Of a stretch of DNA of 64,000 nucleotides, positions 29,747 through 39,112 are shown in pieces. The first letter of the stretch is position 1, and each line of letters begins with the position of its first letter. A program made the translations under genes and the position numbers. Below the pieces are notes generated by a model. It made no database searches. It saw only the letters and a list, made by a program, of their open reading frames with translations, and was not told the DNA's origin. The DNA is taken from the NCBI GenBank assembly GCA_015665455.1, contig JADFAD010000001.1, positions 744,001 to 808,000 of the forward strand, written 5' to 3'. The DNA comes from Oceanospirillaceae bacterium. Its GTDB lineage: Bacteria; Pseudomonadota; Gammaproteobacteria; Pseudomonadales; Litoribrevibacteraceae.

Positions 29747-31512
29747 GTTTTGGGCTTATTCTCAATGAGATCTGTCCAGGCCTGATAATGGCTTAAATAG
29801 AGATTTCCTGTCATTTGATCGAGGAAATTACTTCTTTTAAGCTTGTCCAAAATCGGGCCTTTTACTTCTGAAAGATGGAACTTCATATTCGCATCTTTTA
29901 AGTAGTGGTTTATCTCAAACAGACTTTCAAGCGCGCTGGCATCGATGTCGTTAATGGAATAACACATCAATACCAAATGCTTGGCGTCTGGATTAGATGA
30001 AACCAATTCATTGACCTTATCTTCTAAGAATCGCGCATTAGCAAAATATAAGCTGGCATCAATTCGGAACGAGATTACCTCCGGATGTGTGATGACATCA
30101 TGGCGTTCTATGTTCCTGAAATGTTCCGTCGTGGGGACGCGGCCTAATACAGCGACATAAGGGTGACTGGATCGATAAAGATGCAAGCCTATGGACAATA
30201 GAACACCGCTGATTAAGCCCCATTCAACGCCACTGATTAAAGTAAATACCATGGTGATCAATAACGCAGAAAAGTCTTTCGGATTGAATCTCCAAGTACG
30301 CTTAATTGCTTTTAAGTCGAACAGAGACAGCACGGCGACTAAGATCATTGCTGCGAGTGTGGCCACGGGCAAATAGTACAAGTAGGGGGTTAAAAATAAA
30401 CAACTGATCGCAATACCTAGCGCCGTAAATGCACTGGCCGCAGGGGTTTTTGCGCCTGCTTTAAAGTTGACTGCTGAGCGGGACAAGCTGGCAGAAACAG
30501 GAAACGCGCCGGAAAATCCCGATGACAGATTTGACATCGCTAATGCAATGGCTTCTTTGTTCGGATTTATTCGTTGTCTTTGTTGAGCAGCAAAGGACTG
30601 TGCCGCAGAAAGAGAACTGACAAAACCAACAATGCTGATCAAAAGGGCTGAGCTGATAAGGCTTTTCCATGTATCGATTTCCCAATCCATTGCGTGCCAG
30701 TCCGGCATCGATATGAGTGGCAGTCCTGTGGGAATGGCTCCAACCGTTGTTACGCCGTTTTTGTCTAGATCTAAAACAATCACCGCAATGATGGAGAGTA
30801 GCATGGCCAATAAAGGCGCCGTTTTACTGAGTGTCTCTGAAAGATATGTAGACCCTGTCAACTTAAGGATGGCTAGATTGAGAAGTTTGGGGATGTAGAA
30901 CAGAAATAAGAAGGAACAGAGCCCAATCAAAAGCGTGTATTTATTCAGTTCATTGACGTTCTGAATTGTGGATGACAAGACACCGAAAAAGCTGGAAGTG
31001 TTGATGTTTATTCCTAACAAATTACCAAATTGACTGGAGGCAATGACCAACGCAGAAGCCGATATAAACCCTGTCACGACAGGAAAACTGATGAAGTTGG
31101 TTAGAAACCCTAATCTAAACACCCCAAAAGCGAGTAAGAAACTGCCAGACATGATGGCTAGCATCACTGCGCCAGCAAGATAATTAGCGCCTGAGAGTGA
31201 GTCCATCCCCCCAGAGGTAGGAAACGCAGTACCTAACGCGGTTGCCGTCATAATTGACGTGATGGCGAATGGCCCAACGGATAAAGGGCCGCTGGATCCA
31301 AAAAATGCATAGGCTAACAAGGGTAATATACTGGCATACAGCCCTAGCTGGGGCGGTAGACCGGCCAATAATGAATAAGCCAAGGATTGCGGAATTAGCA
31401 TCATCGTGATGACTAACGCCGCAATGACATCGTCCAATAATGTGGTTTTGTTGTACGTTTTCGTCCAATGAAGAAAAGGGAGGCAGCGAACAACGAGAGA
31501 TTCTTGTTTCAT
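29743..31512 (-). CDS. SulP-family anion transporter with STAS domain
   Basis: A 589-residue inner-membrane transporter. The SulP core is plain: DDVIAALVITMMLIPQSLAYSLLAGLPP at the first helices, ASILPLLAYAFFGSSGPLSVGP, the GFSGAFPVSASLSRSAVN loop, and about 12-14 hydrophobic segments. From about residue 450 a cytoplasmic STAS domain follows (VISFRIDASLYFANARFLEDKV, then LVLMCYSINDIDASALESL). The family carries sulfate, bicarbonate or dicarboxylates; the substrate cannot be fixed here. It is single and convergent with the gene at 29099. Confidence 0.9.
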   Translation of the reverse strand: MKQESLVVRCLPFLHWTKTYNKTTLLDDVIAALVITMMLIPQSLAYSLLAGLPPQLGLYASILPLLAYAFFGSSGPLSVGPFAITSIMTATALGTAFPTSGGMDSLSGANYLAGAVMLAIMSGSFLLAFGVFRLGFLTNFISFPVVTGFISASALVIASSQFGNLLGININTSSFFGVLSSTIQNVNELNKYTLLIGLCSFLFLFYIPKLLNLAILKLTGSTYLSETLSKTAPLLAMLLSIIAVIVLDLDKNGVTTVGAIPTGLPLISMPDWHAMDWEIDTWKSLISSALLISIVGFVSSLSAAQSFAAQQRQRINPNKEAIALAMSNLSSGFSGAFPVSASLSRSAVNFKAGAKTPAASAFTALGIAISCLFLTPYLYYLPVATLAAMILVAVLSLFDLKAIKRTWRFNPKDFSALLITMVFTLISGVEWGLISGVLLSIGLHLYRSSHPYVAVLGRVPTTEHFRNIERHDVITHPEVISFRIDASLYFANARFLEDKVNELVSSNPDAKHLVLMCYSINDIDASALESLFEINHYLKDANMKFHLSEVKGPILDKLKRSNFLDQMTGNLYLSHYQAWTDLIENKPKT

Positions 31513-31672
31513 GTAAGTGTCAGGAGTCAGTTTTGTAAATAACCGAAAGGCTTTTAGGCCCGAATGTATTAAAATTGAAGTATGACGTGTCTTAAGGCAT
31601 AGATCTAATTATTCGACCTTTCAGCGAGTTTTTACAAATTATCGTTGACTTTAAATTATAACTTTCTATTAT

Positions 31673-31699
31673 TGACGGATCGTCACTGACGGATCGTCA
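31673..31699. promoter_or_regulatory. Two tandem TetR operators before the tetR-type gene
   Basis: TGACGGATCGTCA occurs at 31673-31685 and again at 31687-31699. Each is an inverted repeat TGACG-N3-CGTCA. The second copy ends nine bases before the regulator ATG. The same palindrome precedes the RND operon at 32597. Confidence 0.75.
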
Positions 31700-31708
31700 C
31701 ATTAAATT

Positions 31709-32461
31709 ATGGCTCCAAGACTACTAGATGAAAAAAGCCTAAGGGCGAGAGAACAACAAGTTATCGACGCTGCGATTGATTTTATTCAAAAGCATGGGGT
31801 TGAAAATTTGACCATGGATAAAGTGGTGAACGCTGTCCCGTTTTCAAAAGGCACTGTGTATAAGCATTTTCTCGGCAAAGAAGACTTGATGTTGGCGATC
31901 AGTAACCATTCGATGGCAATCCTTGCGGATTTGTTCTGTCGTGCAGCTCAGTTCAATGGCTGTCCGCGTGAACGAATGATGTTGGTGAACTTTTCGTATT
32001 TGCTGTATGCCATTTTGCATCCTGCATTGTTTAAAACAGGACAATGCGCCAGAAGCCCTAACGTTTACGGTAAATGTGGTGGTGAACGATTAGAGCAGCA
32101 AGAACAACTGGAGTTTAAGCTGTTAGGCGCTATTCATGGCATTGTAGAAGAAGCGTTAGCGACCGGAAATTTCACATTGCCGGATCACATGAACATTCAA
32201 CAGGTCTGTTTTGCGAATTGGTCCATAGGGCATGGCACTATTGGCTTACTTTCTGATGATGTTGAGCAATGTGAAGGCAGTAATGGATTGATTGTTGAGC
32301 GTGAACTGTTCAACCAGAATAATTTAATGTTTGATGGGCTGCAGTGGGCACCATTAACCAAGGATTATGACTACCAAGCGGGTTTAAGAAAAGCGTTGGA
32401 AGATATCTTCCCTGGTGAGTTATTACTGATTAAACGCTTAGGTCGTGATCTAAAGATTTAA
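31709..32461 (+). CDS. TetR-family regulator of the RND export operon
   Basis: A 250-residue repressor. The N-terminal helix-turn-helix is typical: ARE QQVIDAAIDFIQKHGV, then MDKVVNAVPFSKGTVYKHFLGKEDLMLA (residues about 12-60). The larger C-terminal ligand domain includes several cysteines (CRAAQFNGCPRERM, CARSPNVYGKCGGE). Two operator palindromes lie directly upstream and a third before the RND gene 150 bases downstream, so autoregulation and control of the operon are strongly suggested. The ligand is unknown; a lipid or hydrophobic compound would fit the operon. No clear Shine-Dalgarno precedes the ATG. Confidence 0.88.
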   Translation: MAPRLLDEKSLRAREQQVIDAAIDFIQKHGVENLTMDKVVNAVPFSKGTVYKHFLGKEDLMLAISNHSMAILADLFCRAAQFNGCPRERMMLVNFSYLLYAILHPALFKTGQCARSPNVYGKCGGERLEQQEQLEFKLLGAIHGIVEEALATGNFTLPDHMNIQQVCFANWSIGHGTIGLLSDDVEQCEGSNGLIVERELFNQNNLMFDGLQWAPLTKDYDYQAGLRKALEDIFPGELLLIKRLGRDLKI

Positions 32462-32534
32462 AGAAAGTTAAGGGCATTATGTTTGGTAGATCAGGCTAGT
32501 ATTTACCAAGCAATTAAATAATAAAACTAGAACT

Positions 32535-32579
32535 TACGGTGCAATTATTACGGTATTTATTACCGGGTATTTCACCGTA
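32535..32579. repeat. Nested inverted repeats between tetR and the RND gene
   Basis: The outer arms are TACGGTG (32535-32541) and CACCGTA (32573-32579). The inner arms are CGGTA and TACCG around TTTAT (32551-32565). All arms are perfect and share a CGGT/ACCG core, suggesting either a second regulator site or leader hairpins. Confidence 0.6.
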
Positions 32580-32596
32580 TTTTTTTACATTATAGA

Positions 32597-32609
32597 TGAC
32601 GATTCGTCA
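32597..32609. promoter_or_regulatory. TetR operator at the RND operon
   Basis: TGACG-ATT-CGTCA is the same five-three-five palindrome as the two copies before the TetR gene. It lies just upstream of the ribosome site of the RND gene, where a bound repressor would block transcription. Confidence 0.75.
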
Positions 32610-32623
32610 TGTTAGGGGGAGTA

Positions 32624-35041
32624 ATGAGAGATAAACTCTTTGGGTTTGTAGGCAAGCATCCTATTTGGGTGATATTGGTAAGTTTAGCGTTGGTGGTGTT
32701 TGCTGCTTCAGGTGCGCAAAAGCTTGTTTTTAAAAGTGATTATCGAGTGTTTTTTGGTGCAGATAACCCTCAGTTAATCGCTTTTGAGTCGATGCAAAAA
32801 GTCTACAACAAGAGCGATAACGTCTCTTTTGTTGTGGTGCCTAAAGACGGCAATGTCTTTACGCCTGAACACTTAGCGGCCTTGAAAAAGCTGACGAAGG
32901 AAACTTGGCAAGTCCCTTATTCTACACGTGTCGATTCGGTCACGAACTTCCAGTACACGTACGCAGAAGAAGACGACATGATCGTTGAAGATTTGGTGAT
33001 GAATCCAGATCGTTTAAATGCGGCTGAGCTGGATAAGGTTAAGCGAATCGCGATTGCAGAACCCCAGCTTGTTAATAAAATTGTTTCTAAATCCGGTCAT
33101 GTTTCCGTCGTTAATGTAACGGTTCAATTTCCTGGTATTGATCCCATTGTTGAATTCCCTGAAGTTGCATCGAAGGTTCGAGAAATTAAAGCCCAATTCC
33201 TTGTTGAAAACCCGGGGACGGAAGTCTACCTATCGGGTATGGTCATGATGAACACCGCTTTCTCAGAAGCGGCCATGACGGATGGATCAACGCTTATTCC
33301 TTTGATGTTCCTAGTGGTTATTGTGATCATCGGTTTATTGCTAAGAACGATCTCGGGTACATTTGCGACCGTTACCATCATTATTATGAGCATCGTGTCG
33401 ACGATGGGATTAGCCGGTTGGATGGGTTTTTATCTAACAGGGCCTTCTTCGTCAGCACCTACCATGATCTTAACCTTGGCCGTTGCAGACTGTATTCACA
33501 TTCTAACGTCCATGTTCTATGAAATGCGCCACGGAGCAGAAAAGCGTCAGGCAATTAAGCGCAGTGTGGAAGTAAATCTACAGCCTATCTTCTTAACCAG
33601 TGTCACGACTGCTATTGGTTTCTTAACCATGAATTTCTCTGACTCACCCCCGTTTGCTGATTTGGGTAACTTGGTTGCGATTGGTGTAATGATTGCGTTT
33701 ATTCTTTCTGTCACTGTTTTCCCTGCGTTGTTAACGGTATTGCCGATTCACGTGAAAGTACTGAAAGAAAACAAGCAAGATAAGATGACAACTCTGGCTA
33801 ACTTCGTAATTGATAAGCGTAAGGTATTGTTGCCTCTTGTTAGTGTGATGATTATTGGTTCAGCGGCGTTTATCCCTAATAACGAACTGAATGATGATTT
33901 CGTAAAGTACTTTGATGAAACCGTACCGTATCGCGCTTCAACAGACTTCATGCAAGAGAACATCTCTGGTATGACGGTATTGGAATTATCGATTAAGTCG
34001 GGAGGTGCAAGTGGTATTAATAACCCTGATTTCTTGAAGAAAGTGTCTGAGTTCACGGATTGGTTACGTGCAAATCCGAAGATGGATCACGTGAATAGCA
34101 TCACTGATACCTTGAAACGTTTGAACATGAATATGCATGCAGACGATCCGGCTTGGTATAAGTTACCTGATAGTCAGGAAATGGCTGCGCAATACCTGTT
34201 GTTGTATGAAATGTCTTTACCGTATGGCTTGGACTTGAACAATCAGCTTGATGTGGCTAAGTCATCGACTAAATTGGTTGCAACGTATGAGAACTTATCC
34301 AGTAATGAAATGATTGCTGCTGAAGAAAGCATTAATGAATGGTTTGCGAAAAACGCACCTGAGTATCAGGTTTATATTGCGAGCCCAAGTTTGATGTTTG
34401 CTCATATCGGTCAGCGAAGCATTGTAAGCATGCTAGCGGGTACCACCATTGCGCTATTACTTATTTCGGTTCTGCTTGGCTTTGCTTTGAAGAGCTGGCG
34501 TTATGGTTTGGTGAGCTTAATTCCTAACCTTGTTCCTGCAGCGATGGCGTTTGGTATTTGGGGCTTTGCAAACGGACAAATCGGTATGAGCTTGTCGGTT
34601 GTAGCGGGTATGACGCTGGGTATTGTAGTTGATGATACGGTTCACTTCTTAAGTAAATATCTACGTGCTCGAAGAGAAGGTCAGGCGGACTCTATGGCTG
34701 CTGTACATTACGCTTTTGGTAATGTTGGTACTGCCCTTTGGATCACTACCTTCGTATTGGTAGCTGGTTTTACTGTGCTTGCGCAATCAACCTTCAAAAT
34801 GAATGCCGATATGGGCTTATTGACAGCGATGACCATCTTTATCGCATTGGTTGTGGATTTCTTATTCTTGCCGCCACTGTTAATGGCAATCGACAAGTCG
34901 GTTGAAAAAAAGCAGAACCGTAAAAATTCAAATGATTTTGATGGCAAAAACAATTCAGACGGTTCGAACGGTCCCTTTGCTAACGGGAAGATCAACCATC
35001 GAGAAGAAGAAACAAAAACATCGGTATTAGAAGCCAGCTAA
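32624..35041 (+). CDS. RND-superfamily exporter (MMPL-type)
   Basis: About 805 residues. I start at the ATG at 32624, five bases after AGGGGGAG, rather than the ATG at 32609 inside the operator. Two MMPL/RND halves are visible: a first membrane helix (HPIWVILVSLALVVFAASGA), a periplasmic loop, then clusters such as LIPLMFLVVIVIIGLLLRT, TMILTLAVADCIHILTS and GMTLGIVVDDTVHFLSKYLRA, whose acidic residues in the membrane likely carry protons. This COG1033-like group is thought to move lipids or hydrophobic compounds to the outer membrane. It heads an operon with a LolA-like protein and a beta-barrel. Confidence 0.9.
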   Translation: MRDKLFGFVGKHPIWVILVSLALVVFAASGAQKLVFKSDYRVFFGADNPQLIAFESMQKVYNKSDNVSFVVVPKDGNVFTPEHLAALKKLTKETWQVPYSTRVDSVTNFQYTYAEEDDMIVEDLVMNPDRLNAAELDKVKRIAIAEPQLVNKIVSKSGHVSVVNVTVQFPGIDPIVEFPEVASKVREIKAQFLVENPGTEVYLSGMVMMNTAFSEAAMTDGSTLIPLMFLVVIVIIGLLLRTISGTFATVTIIIMSIVSTMGLAGWMGFYLTGPSSSAPTMILTLAVADCIHILTSMFYEMRHGAEKRQAIKRSVEVNLQPIFLTSVTTAIGFLTMNFSDSPPFADLGNLVAIGVMIAFILSVTVFPALLTVLPIHVKVLKENKQDKMTTLANFVIDKRKVLLPLVSVMIIGSAAFIPNNELNDDFVKYFDETVPYRASTDFMQENISGMTVLELSIKSGGASGINNPDFLKKVSEFTDWLRANPKMDHVNSITDTLKRLNMNMHADDPAWYKLPDSQEMAAQYLLLYEMSLPYGLDLNNQLDVAKSSTKLVATYENLSSNEMIAAEESINEWFAKNAPEYQVYIASPSLMFAHIGQRSIVSMLAGTTIALLLISVLLGFALKSWRYGLVSLIPNLVPAAMAFGIWGFANGQIGMSLSVVAGMTLGIVVDDTVHFLSKYLRARREGQADSMAAVHYAFGNVGTALWITTFVLVAGFTVLAQSTFKMNADMGLLTAMTIFIALVVDFLFLPPLLMAIDKSVEKKQNRKNSNDFDGKNNSDGSNGPFANGKINHREEETKTSVLEAS

Positions 35042-35062
35042 TTGGGCATTAGGAAACAGAAC

Positions 35063-35875
35063 ATGAAAAAAACAATGTTAAATAAATCGAATATTAAAAC
35101 CGTATTGGCTGGTGTTACTTTGGCTTTAGTGACTAACCTTTCTTTTGCTCTTACACCAGAGGAGCAGAAAGGGTTAGACATTTCTCAAGAATCAAAAGAT
35201 CGGGATTTGGGTTGGGTGGACAGCACGGCAGATATGTTGATGGTGCTTCGTAATCAGCAAGGTCAAGAGAGCATTCGTGAAATTAAAATGAGAAATCTGG
35301 AGATTAAAGACGACGGTGATAAGAGTTTAACCATCTTTAATAAACCTCGCGATGTAAAAGGCACCGCTTTTTTGAGTTTTTCTCATCCTGTGGATGCAGA
35401 TGATCAGTGGTTATATTTACCTTCACTGAAACGCGTAAAGCGTATTTCTTCACGTAATAAGTCAGGCCCTTTTATGGGCTCTGAATTTGCTTTTGAAGAT
35501 TTAAGTTCGTTCGAAGTTGAGAAGTATACGTATAAGTATTTAGGTGATGAAACGGTACACGGCCTAGATAGCTTTAAAGTTGAACAGTTCCCTGTTGATG
35601 AGAACTCCGGTTATACTCGTCGCATCGTTTGGATCGACAAAGAAGAATATCGAGTTCAAAAGATTGACTTTTACGATCGTAAAAACTCATTGCTGAAAAC
35701 CTTGTCGTACGTTGAATATCAACAGTATCTGGGTAAACACTGGCGTGCAGACAGCATGCAGATGGTGAATCACCAGAATGGCAAAAGCACTGAGTTGCAG
35801 TGGGGTAACTATGCCTTTAAAACAGGCCTGGAAGATGGAGACTTTAATCGAAACTCCTTAAAACGAGTTCGATAA
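35063..35875 (+). CDS. LolA-like outer-membrane lipoprotein-sorting protein
   Basis: From the ATG at 35063 (AGGAAA before it) the protein has 270 residues with a signal peptide ending SFALTPEE. The mature region matches the LolA-like family found beside RND exporters: RDLGWVDSTADMLMVLRNQQG, MRNLEIKDDGDKSLTIFNKPRDVKGTAFLSFSH, DDQWLYLPSLKRVKRIS and GSEFAFEDLSSFEVEKY. LolA folds bind acyl chains in a half-barrel, so this could ferry a lipid across the periplasm from the RND pump. It follows the RND stop by about 20 bases. Confidence 0.85.
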   Translation: MKKTMLNKSNIKTVLAGVTLALVTNLSFALTPEEQKGLDISQESKDRDLGWVDSTADMLMVLRNQQGQESIREIKMRNLEIKDDGDKSLTIFNKPRDVKGTAFLSFSHPVDADDQWLYLPSLKRVKRISSRNKSGPFMGSEFAFEDLSSFEVEKYTYKYLGDETVHGLDSFKVEQFPVDENSGYTRRIVWIDKEEYRVQKIDFYDRKNSLLKTLSYVEYQQYLGKHWRADSMQMVNHQNGKSTELQWGNYAFKTGLEDGDFNRNSLKRVR

Positions 35876-35880
35876 CACTT

Positions 35881-37164
35881 ATGTTTACTACAACAATAAG
35901 AAACTTAGATTCAAACAAAGCGGCACAAAAGGGTTCTGAAAAGACATCGTCATTGGGCTTAACCGCCGTTAAAGGTTTGGCAGCAGCATCTATGCTGCTG
36001 AGCCTCAATGCTCAGTCTGCGGAATTTGAATTCTCGGGTAGAGTCGGCGTAGAGGAACGCTATTTTTTCGATTCAGGTGAATACAATAATCAGCTCGATC
36101 ATTCGCAGGCCTCTGTATTTGTTGAGCCAGAGTTGTATTGGGGTTGGAATGATGGCGACGACAGTTTCACGTTCAAGCCTTTCTTACGTGTTGATGAAAA
36201 AGACAGTGAACGAACACACGGTGATATTCGAGAGCTGTCTTACATTCATGCAGGTGACGATTGGGAAATCCGCGCGGGTTTACGCAAAGAATTCTGGGGT
36301 GTTACTGAGTTTCAGCATTTAGTGGATGTAATCAACCAAACCGATGGCGTAGAAGACTTTGATGGCGAAGATAAGCTTGGCCAGCAGATGATTAACCTAT
36401 CGATGGTAAATGACTGGGGTATTGTCGATTTATTCTTATTACCAGGTTTTCGTGAACGTACGTTTGCTGGTGAAGATGGCCGTTTACGTGCCCCTGTTGT
36501 TGTCGACGATAAAAACATCAGTTATGAATCTTCCGCTGAAGAAAAGCATGTGGATGTGGCCGCGCGTTGGGCGCATACCATAGGTGACTTTGATGTGGGG
36601 ACATATTGGTTTCATGGGACAAACCGTGACCCGATATTAACGCCAGTTTTTGTCGACGGTGAGGTGGTGCTGAGGCAGTACTACAATCAAATGGATCAAG
36701 TGGGAATTGACCTTCAAGCCACCATTGATGATTGGTTGTGGAAATTCGAAACCATTTATCGTGGGACAGAAGAGGAAGATTTCTTTGCAACCCAAGCGGG
36801 TTTTGAATACACCTATGTGGGTGTTTTTGAGAGCGCAGCAGACGTTGGTTGGCTGATTGAGCACAGTTGGGATTCACGCGGTGAAGGGGATGTAGATGAT
36901 CCCGGTGCATCGTTCCAAAATGATGTGTTTTTTGGTTCTCGACTTGCCATGAATGATGTTCAAAGTACGGAGTTACTTGCGGGCTTCAGTTCTGATTTAG
37001 ATCACAGTGCTCATAGCTTTTTAGTCGAAGCGAGCCGTCGCTTTGGTGAAAGCTTTAAAGGCAGTTTGGACGTGAGAGTCTTTCAAAGCAGTCACGTTGC
37101 GGATCAAATCTATAGCATAAAGAATGACGACCACATGCAGTTTACACTGGAGTGGTATTACTGA
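35881..37164 (+). CDS. Outer-membrane beta-barrel protein of the RND operon
   Basis: A 427-residue protein with a long N-terminal region and a signal peptide ending LNAQSAEFEFSG, then alternating strands (FEFSGRVGVEERYFFDSG, FTFKPFLRVDEKDSER, WEIRAGLRKEFWGVTEFQHLVDVINQ). It ends with an aromatic residue (LEWYY), as barrels inserted by the Bam complex do. The fold resembles DUF1302-like outer-membrane proteins. It starts five bases after the LolA-like gene, so the three genes form one operon and probably one envelope-spanning pathway. The substrate is unknown. Confidence 0.75.
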   Translation: MFTTTIRNLDSNKAAQKGSEKTSSLGLTAVKGLAAASMLLSLNAQSAEFEFSGRVGVEERYFFDSGEYNNQLDHSQASVFVEPELYWGWNDGDDSFTFKPFLRVDEKDSERTHGDIRELSYIHAGDDWEIRAGLRKEFWGVTEFQHLVDVINQTDGVEDFDGEDKLGQQMINLSMVNDWGIVDLFLLPGFRERTFAGEDGRLRAPVVVDDKNISYESSAEEKHVDVAARWAHTIGDFDVGTYWFHGTNRDPILTPVFVDGEVVLRQYYNQMDQVGIDLQATIDDWLWKFETIYRGTEEEDFFATQAGFEYTYVGVFESAADVGWLIEHSWDSRGEGDVDDPGASFQNDVFFGSRLAMNDVQSTELLAGFSSDLDHSAHSFLVEASRRFGESFKGSLDVRVFQSSHVADQIYSIKNDDHMQFTLEWYY

Positions 37165-37183
37165 TTTCTTTAGCCTTGTTTAG

Positions 37184-37990
37184 CTAAATAGGGCTCAGTG
37201 CTGTTATTTGTATAGAACCATCTTCGTTACTTTTTTCTATTTCGGTTTCAATGGAAAAATACTGACGAAGGTGGTTTTTTGTTAATACGTCTTCAGGTTT
37301 TCCATCTGCAACCATTTGCTGGTTTCCAAGCATAACCAACCGATTACAAAACCGAGCCGCCATGTTTAAATCGTGAATTGCGATGATGACTACATGACCT
37401 CCGTTCGCTAGGGTTTTTAATAACGCTAAGACTTCCAGTTGGTGATTGATGTCAAGACTGGCGGTGGGTTCGTCCATCAATAGAATAGGCGTTTCTTGGG
37501 CGAGGGCTCTGGCAATGAACACCCGTTGGCGCTCGCCACCGGAGAGATTTGTAACACTCTGATTGGCCAAACTTAGGATGTCTGTTTTATCCATCGCATG
37601 ATGGACAGCCAAACGATCGTATTCACTTTCAGGTTTAAATGAACTTAAGTGAGGGTTACGCCCCATGGAAACCACTTCGCGTACCGTAAATGCGTAGTCG
37701 ATGGCTACGTCCTGAGGGACGAGCGAAATATGCTTGGCAAGCTGTTTTCGTTTGTAACGATGGAGGGGCTTATTTAAAAGCCGCACTTGTCCTTCATCTG
37801 GATCTGAGATACCCATGAGTAATTTCAGTAACGTTGATTTTCCTGCGCCGTTGGCTCCAATCAAGCCGACCATTTCTCCTTTTTGGGCTGCGCTATCGCC
37901 TGATTGACCAAATGCCAACGAGAGATTACTGATTACTCTTTTTTGATGGTATGAAAAAGACAGATTTGAGCACTCAAGTAAGGCAGTCAT
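37184..37990 (-). CDS. btuD: ABC transporter ATP-binding protein (cobalamin type)
   Basis: A 268-residue ATPase. Walker A is GLIGANGAGKSTLLKLL, the Q-loop region is HISLVPQDVAIDYAFTVREVV, the signature is NLSGGERQRVFIARAL and Walker B is ILLMDEPTASLD, with the H-loop in VIIAIHDLNMAARF. The sequence resembles HmuV/FecE/BtuD enzymes of iron, haem and B12 importers. It is the last gene of a minus-strand cluster after a cobalamin riboswitch, so B12 is the likely substrate. Its start overlaps the preceding gene by four bases. Confidence 0.85.
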   Translation of the reverse strand: MTALLECSNLSFSYHQKRVISNLSLAFGQSGDSAAQKGEMVGLIGANGAGKSTLLKLLMGISDPDEGQVRLLNKPLHRYKRKQLAKHISLVPQDVAIDYAFTVREVVSMGRNPHLSSFKPESEYDRLAVHHAMDKTDILSLANQSVTNLSGGERQRVFIARALAQETPILLMDEPTASLDINHQLEVLALLKTLANGGHVVIIAIHDLNMAARFCNRLVMLGNQQMVADGKPEDVLTKNHLRQYFSIETEIEKSNEDGSIQITALSPI

Positions 37991-39024
37991 TTATGCGTCT
38001 CTAGGAATTCAGCTTGTTGTTCTGATGACGGTTTGGTTTCAGGACGATCAAAGCGTGTGCGCCATGATTGTAATGATTGCGCGTCATACGTTAAGCCCGA
38101 ATCATTCGTTACGTGATCGCCACTCATTAAATGAGCGCATTGACGTAAGGCAATTCGAGCTGCGAGTCGTCTTAGCTTCGACGCGGGTTGAGGGTAGTTC
38201 TCAACGTCAGTTTTATTTTCAATCGCGGTCATTATTTTTTGTTTTTCATCGACATAATCCGATAACCCATGTTGATTTAGAAGCGTTTGAAAGGCTCGGT
38301 GAACGTTATGATCGAAAGCTTGTTCTTTGCCTTGAATATCAACGCAAGGGTTGCTTGGGTAAAGCATTAGCCCTGCGATCATGTCTTTTGGAATGGGGGT
38401 GTTGGCCGCGTGGTGCAATCCGGATGACAGCAGTTTAGGTAGTATGTGGGTGTGAGGGCCTTCGGGCGTCTTTTCAATGCCTATGGGTTGAAAGACTTCC
38501 AATCGCCCGATGCGAGATATGAATACTCGATGGGGGTGATGACGCAGTATTTCGTTAAACGCAGGGCTGTCTTGAGCGAGAATATTTGTACCCTCAAGGG
38601 CTCTTAACGATGTCATTAGATCTGGGTTAGAGGTTCGAATGCATACGTCTACATAGGGTGTGTTTAATCCAAGATCAAACAGCGTTGCTTCCCTGTTGTT
38701 TTCTAAAATACTGTTTTGATCAGTGCCAAGTTCAGTGATGGTCAGGCGCTCATTCATGGTTGCAGAGGTTTCGGGCAAACAGAAAGCGACGGCTTGGCTC
38801 CAATGGTCACGATGTCTTCGGGAGGTTTCATAGGCAATGGCAGAGCATTCGTTAAGGTTATCAACCCTTAGTGCGCCTCGATCGGTGGCCACGGTTAGGT
38901 GATCATCGGGGGCAATGATCAATGTTTCATTTTGATCCCAAAGGAATTCCCCCAGAGCGCCGAAGGTGCCTAAGCTCCAACTACTTCGATGATTTCTTAG
39001 ATGTTCCAATAATAGGTTTTTCAT
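37987..39024 (-). CDS. Unknown protein encoded inside the cobalamin uptake operon
   Basis: A 345-residue soluble-looking protein without signal peptide or membrane segment. The N-terminal region reads HRSSWSLGTFGALGEFLWDQNETLIIAPDDHLTVATDRGALRV. It has many histidines, a PHTHILPKLL segment and a C-terminal region with CAHLMSGDHV. I recall similar proteins near corrinoid/metal ABC transporter genes, but I cannot name a function. The tight coupling to the ATPase gene (ATGA overlap) and the shared riboswitch point to a role in cobalamin handling after uptake, such as a chaperone or corrinoid-processing factor (inference). Confidence 0.7.
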   Translation of the reverse strand: MKNLLLEHLRNHRSSWSLGTFGALGEFLWDQNETLIIAPDDHLTVATDRGALRVDNLNECSAIAYETSRRHRDHWSQAVAFCLPETSATMNERLTITELGTDQNSILENNREATLFDLGLNTPYVDVCIRTSNPDLMTSLRALEGTNILAQDSPAFNEILRHHPHRVFISRIGRLEVFQPIGIEKTPEGPHTHILPKLLSSGLHHAANTPIPKDMIAGLMLYPSNPCVDIQGKEQAFDHNVHRAFQTLLNQHGLSDYVDEKQKIMTAIENKTDVENYPQPASKLRRLAARIALRQCAHLMSGDHVTNDSGLTYDAQSLQSWRTRFDRPETKPSSEQQAEFLETHK

Positions 39025-39112
39025 TGGTTTGGCCTTAAGGCAGTGGTTGAGAGCGTTGATGTCTTACATGGCTTGAAATTATAAGTTCGCACTTCGTATC
39101 TCCATTCAGCAT

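Noticed and set aside
30191-30898. Plus-strand frames within the SulP gene
   Set aside because: They are antisense to a well-supported transporter gene and show no independent features.
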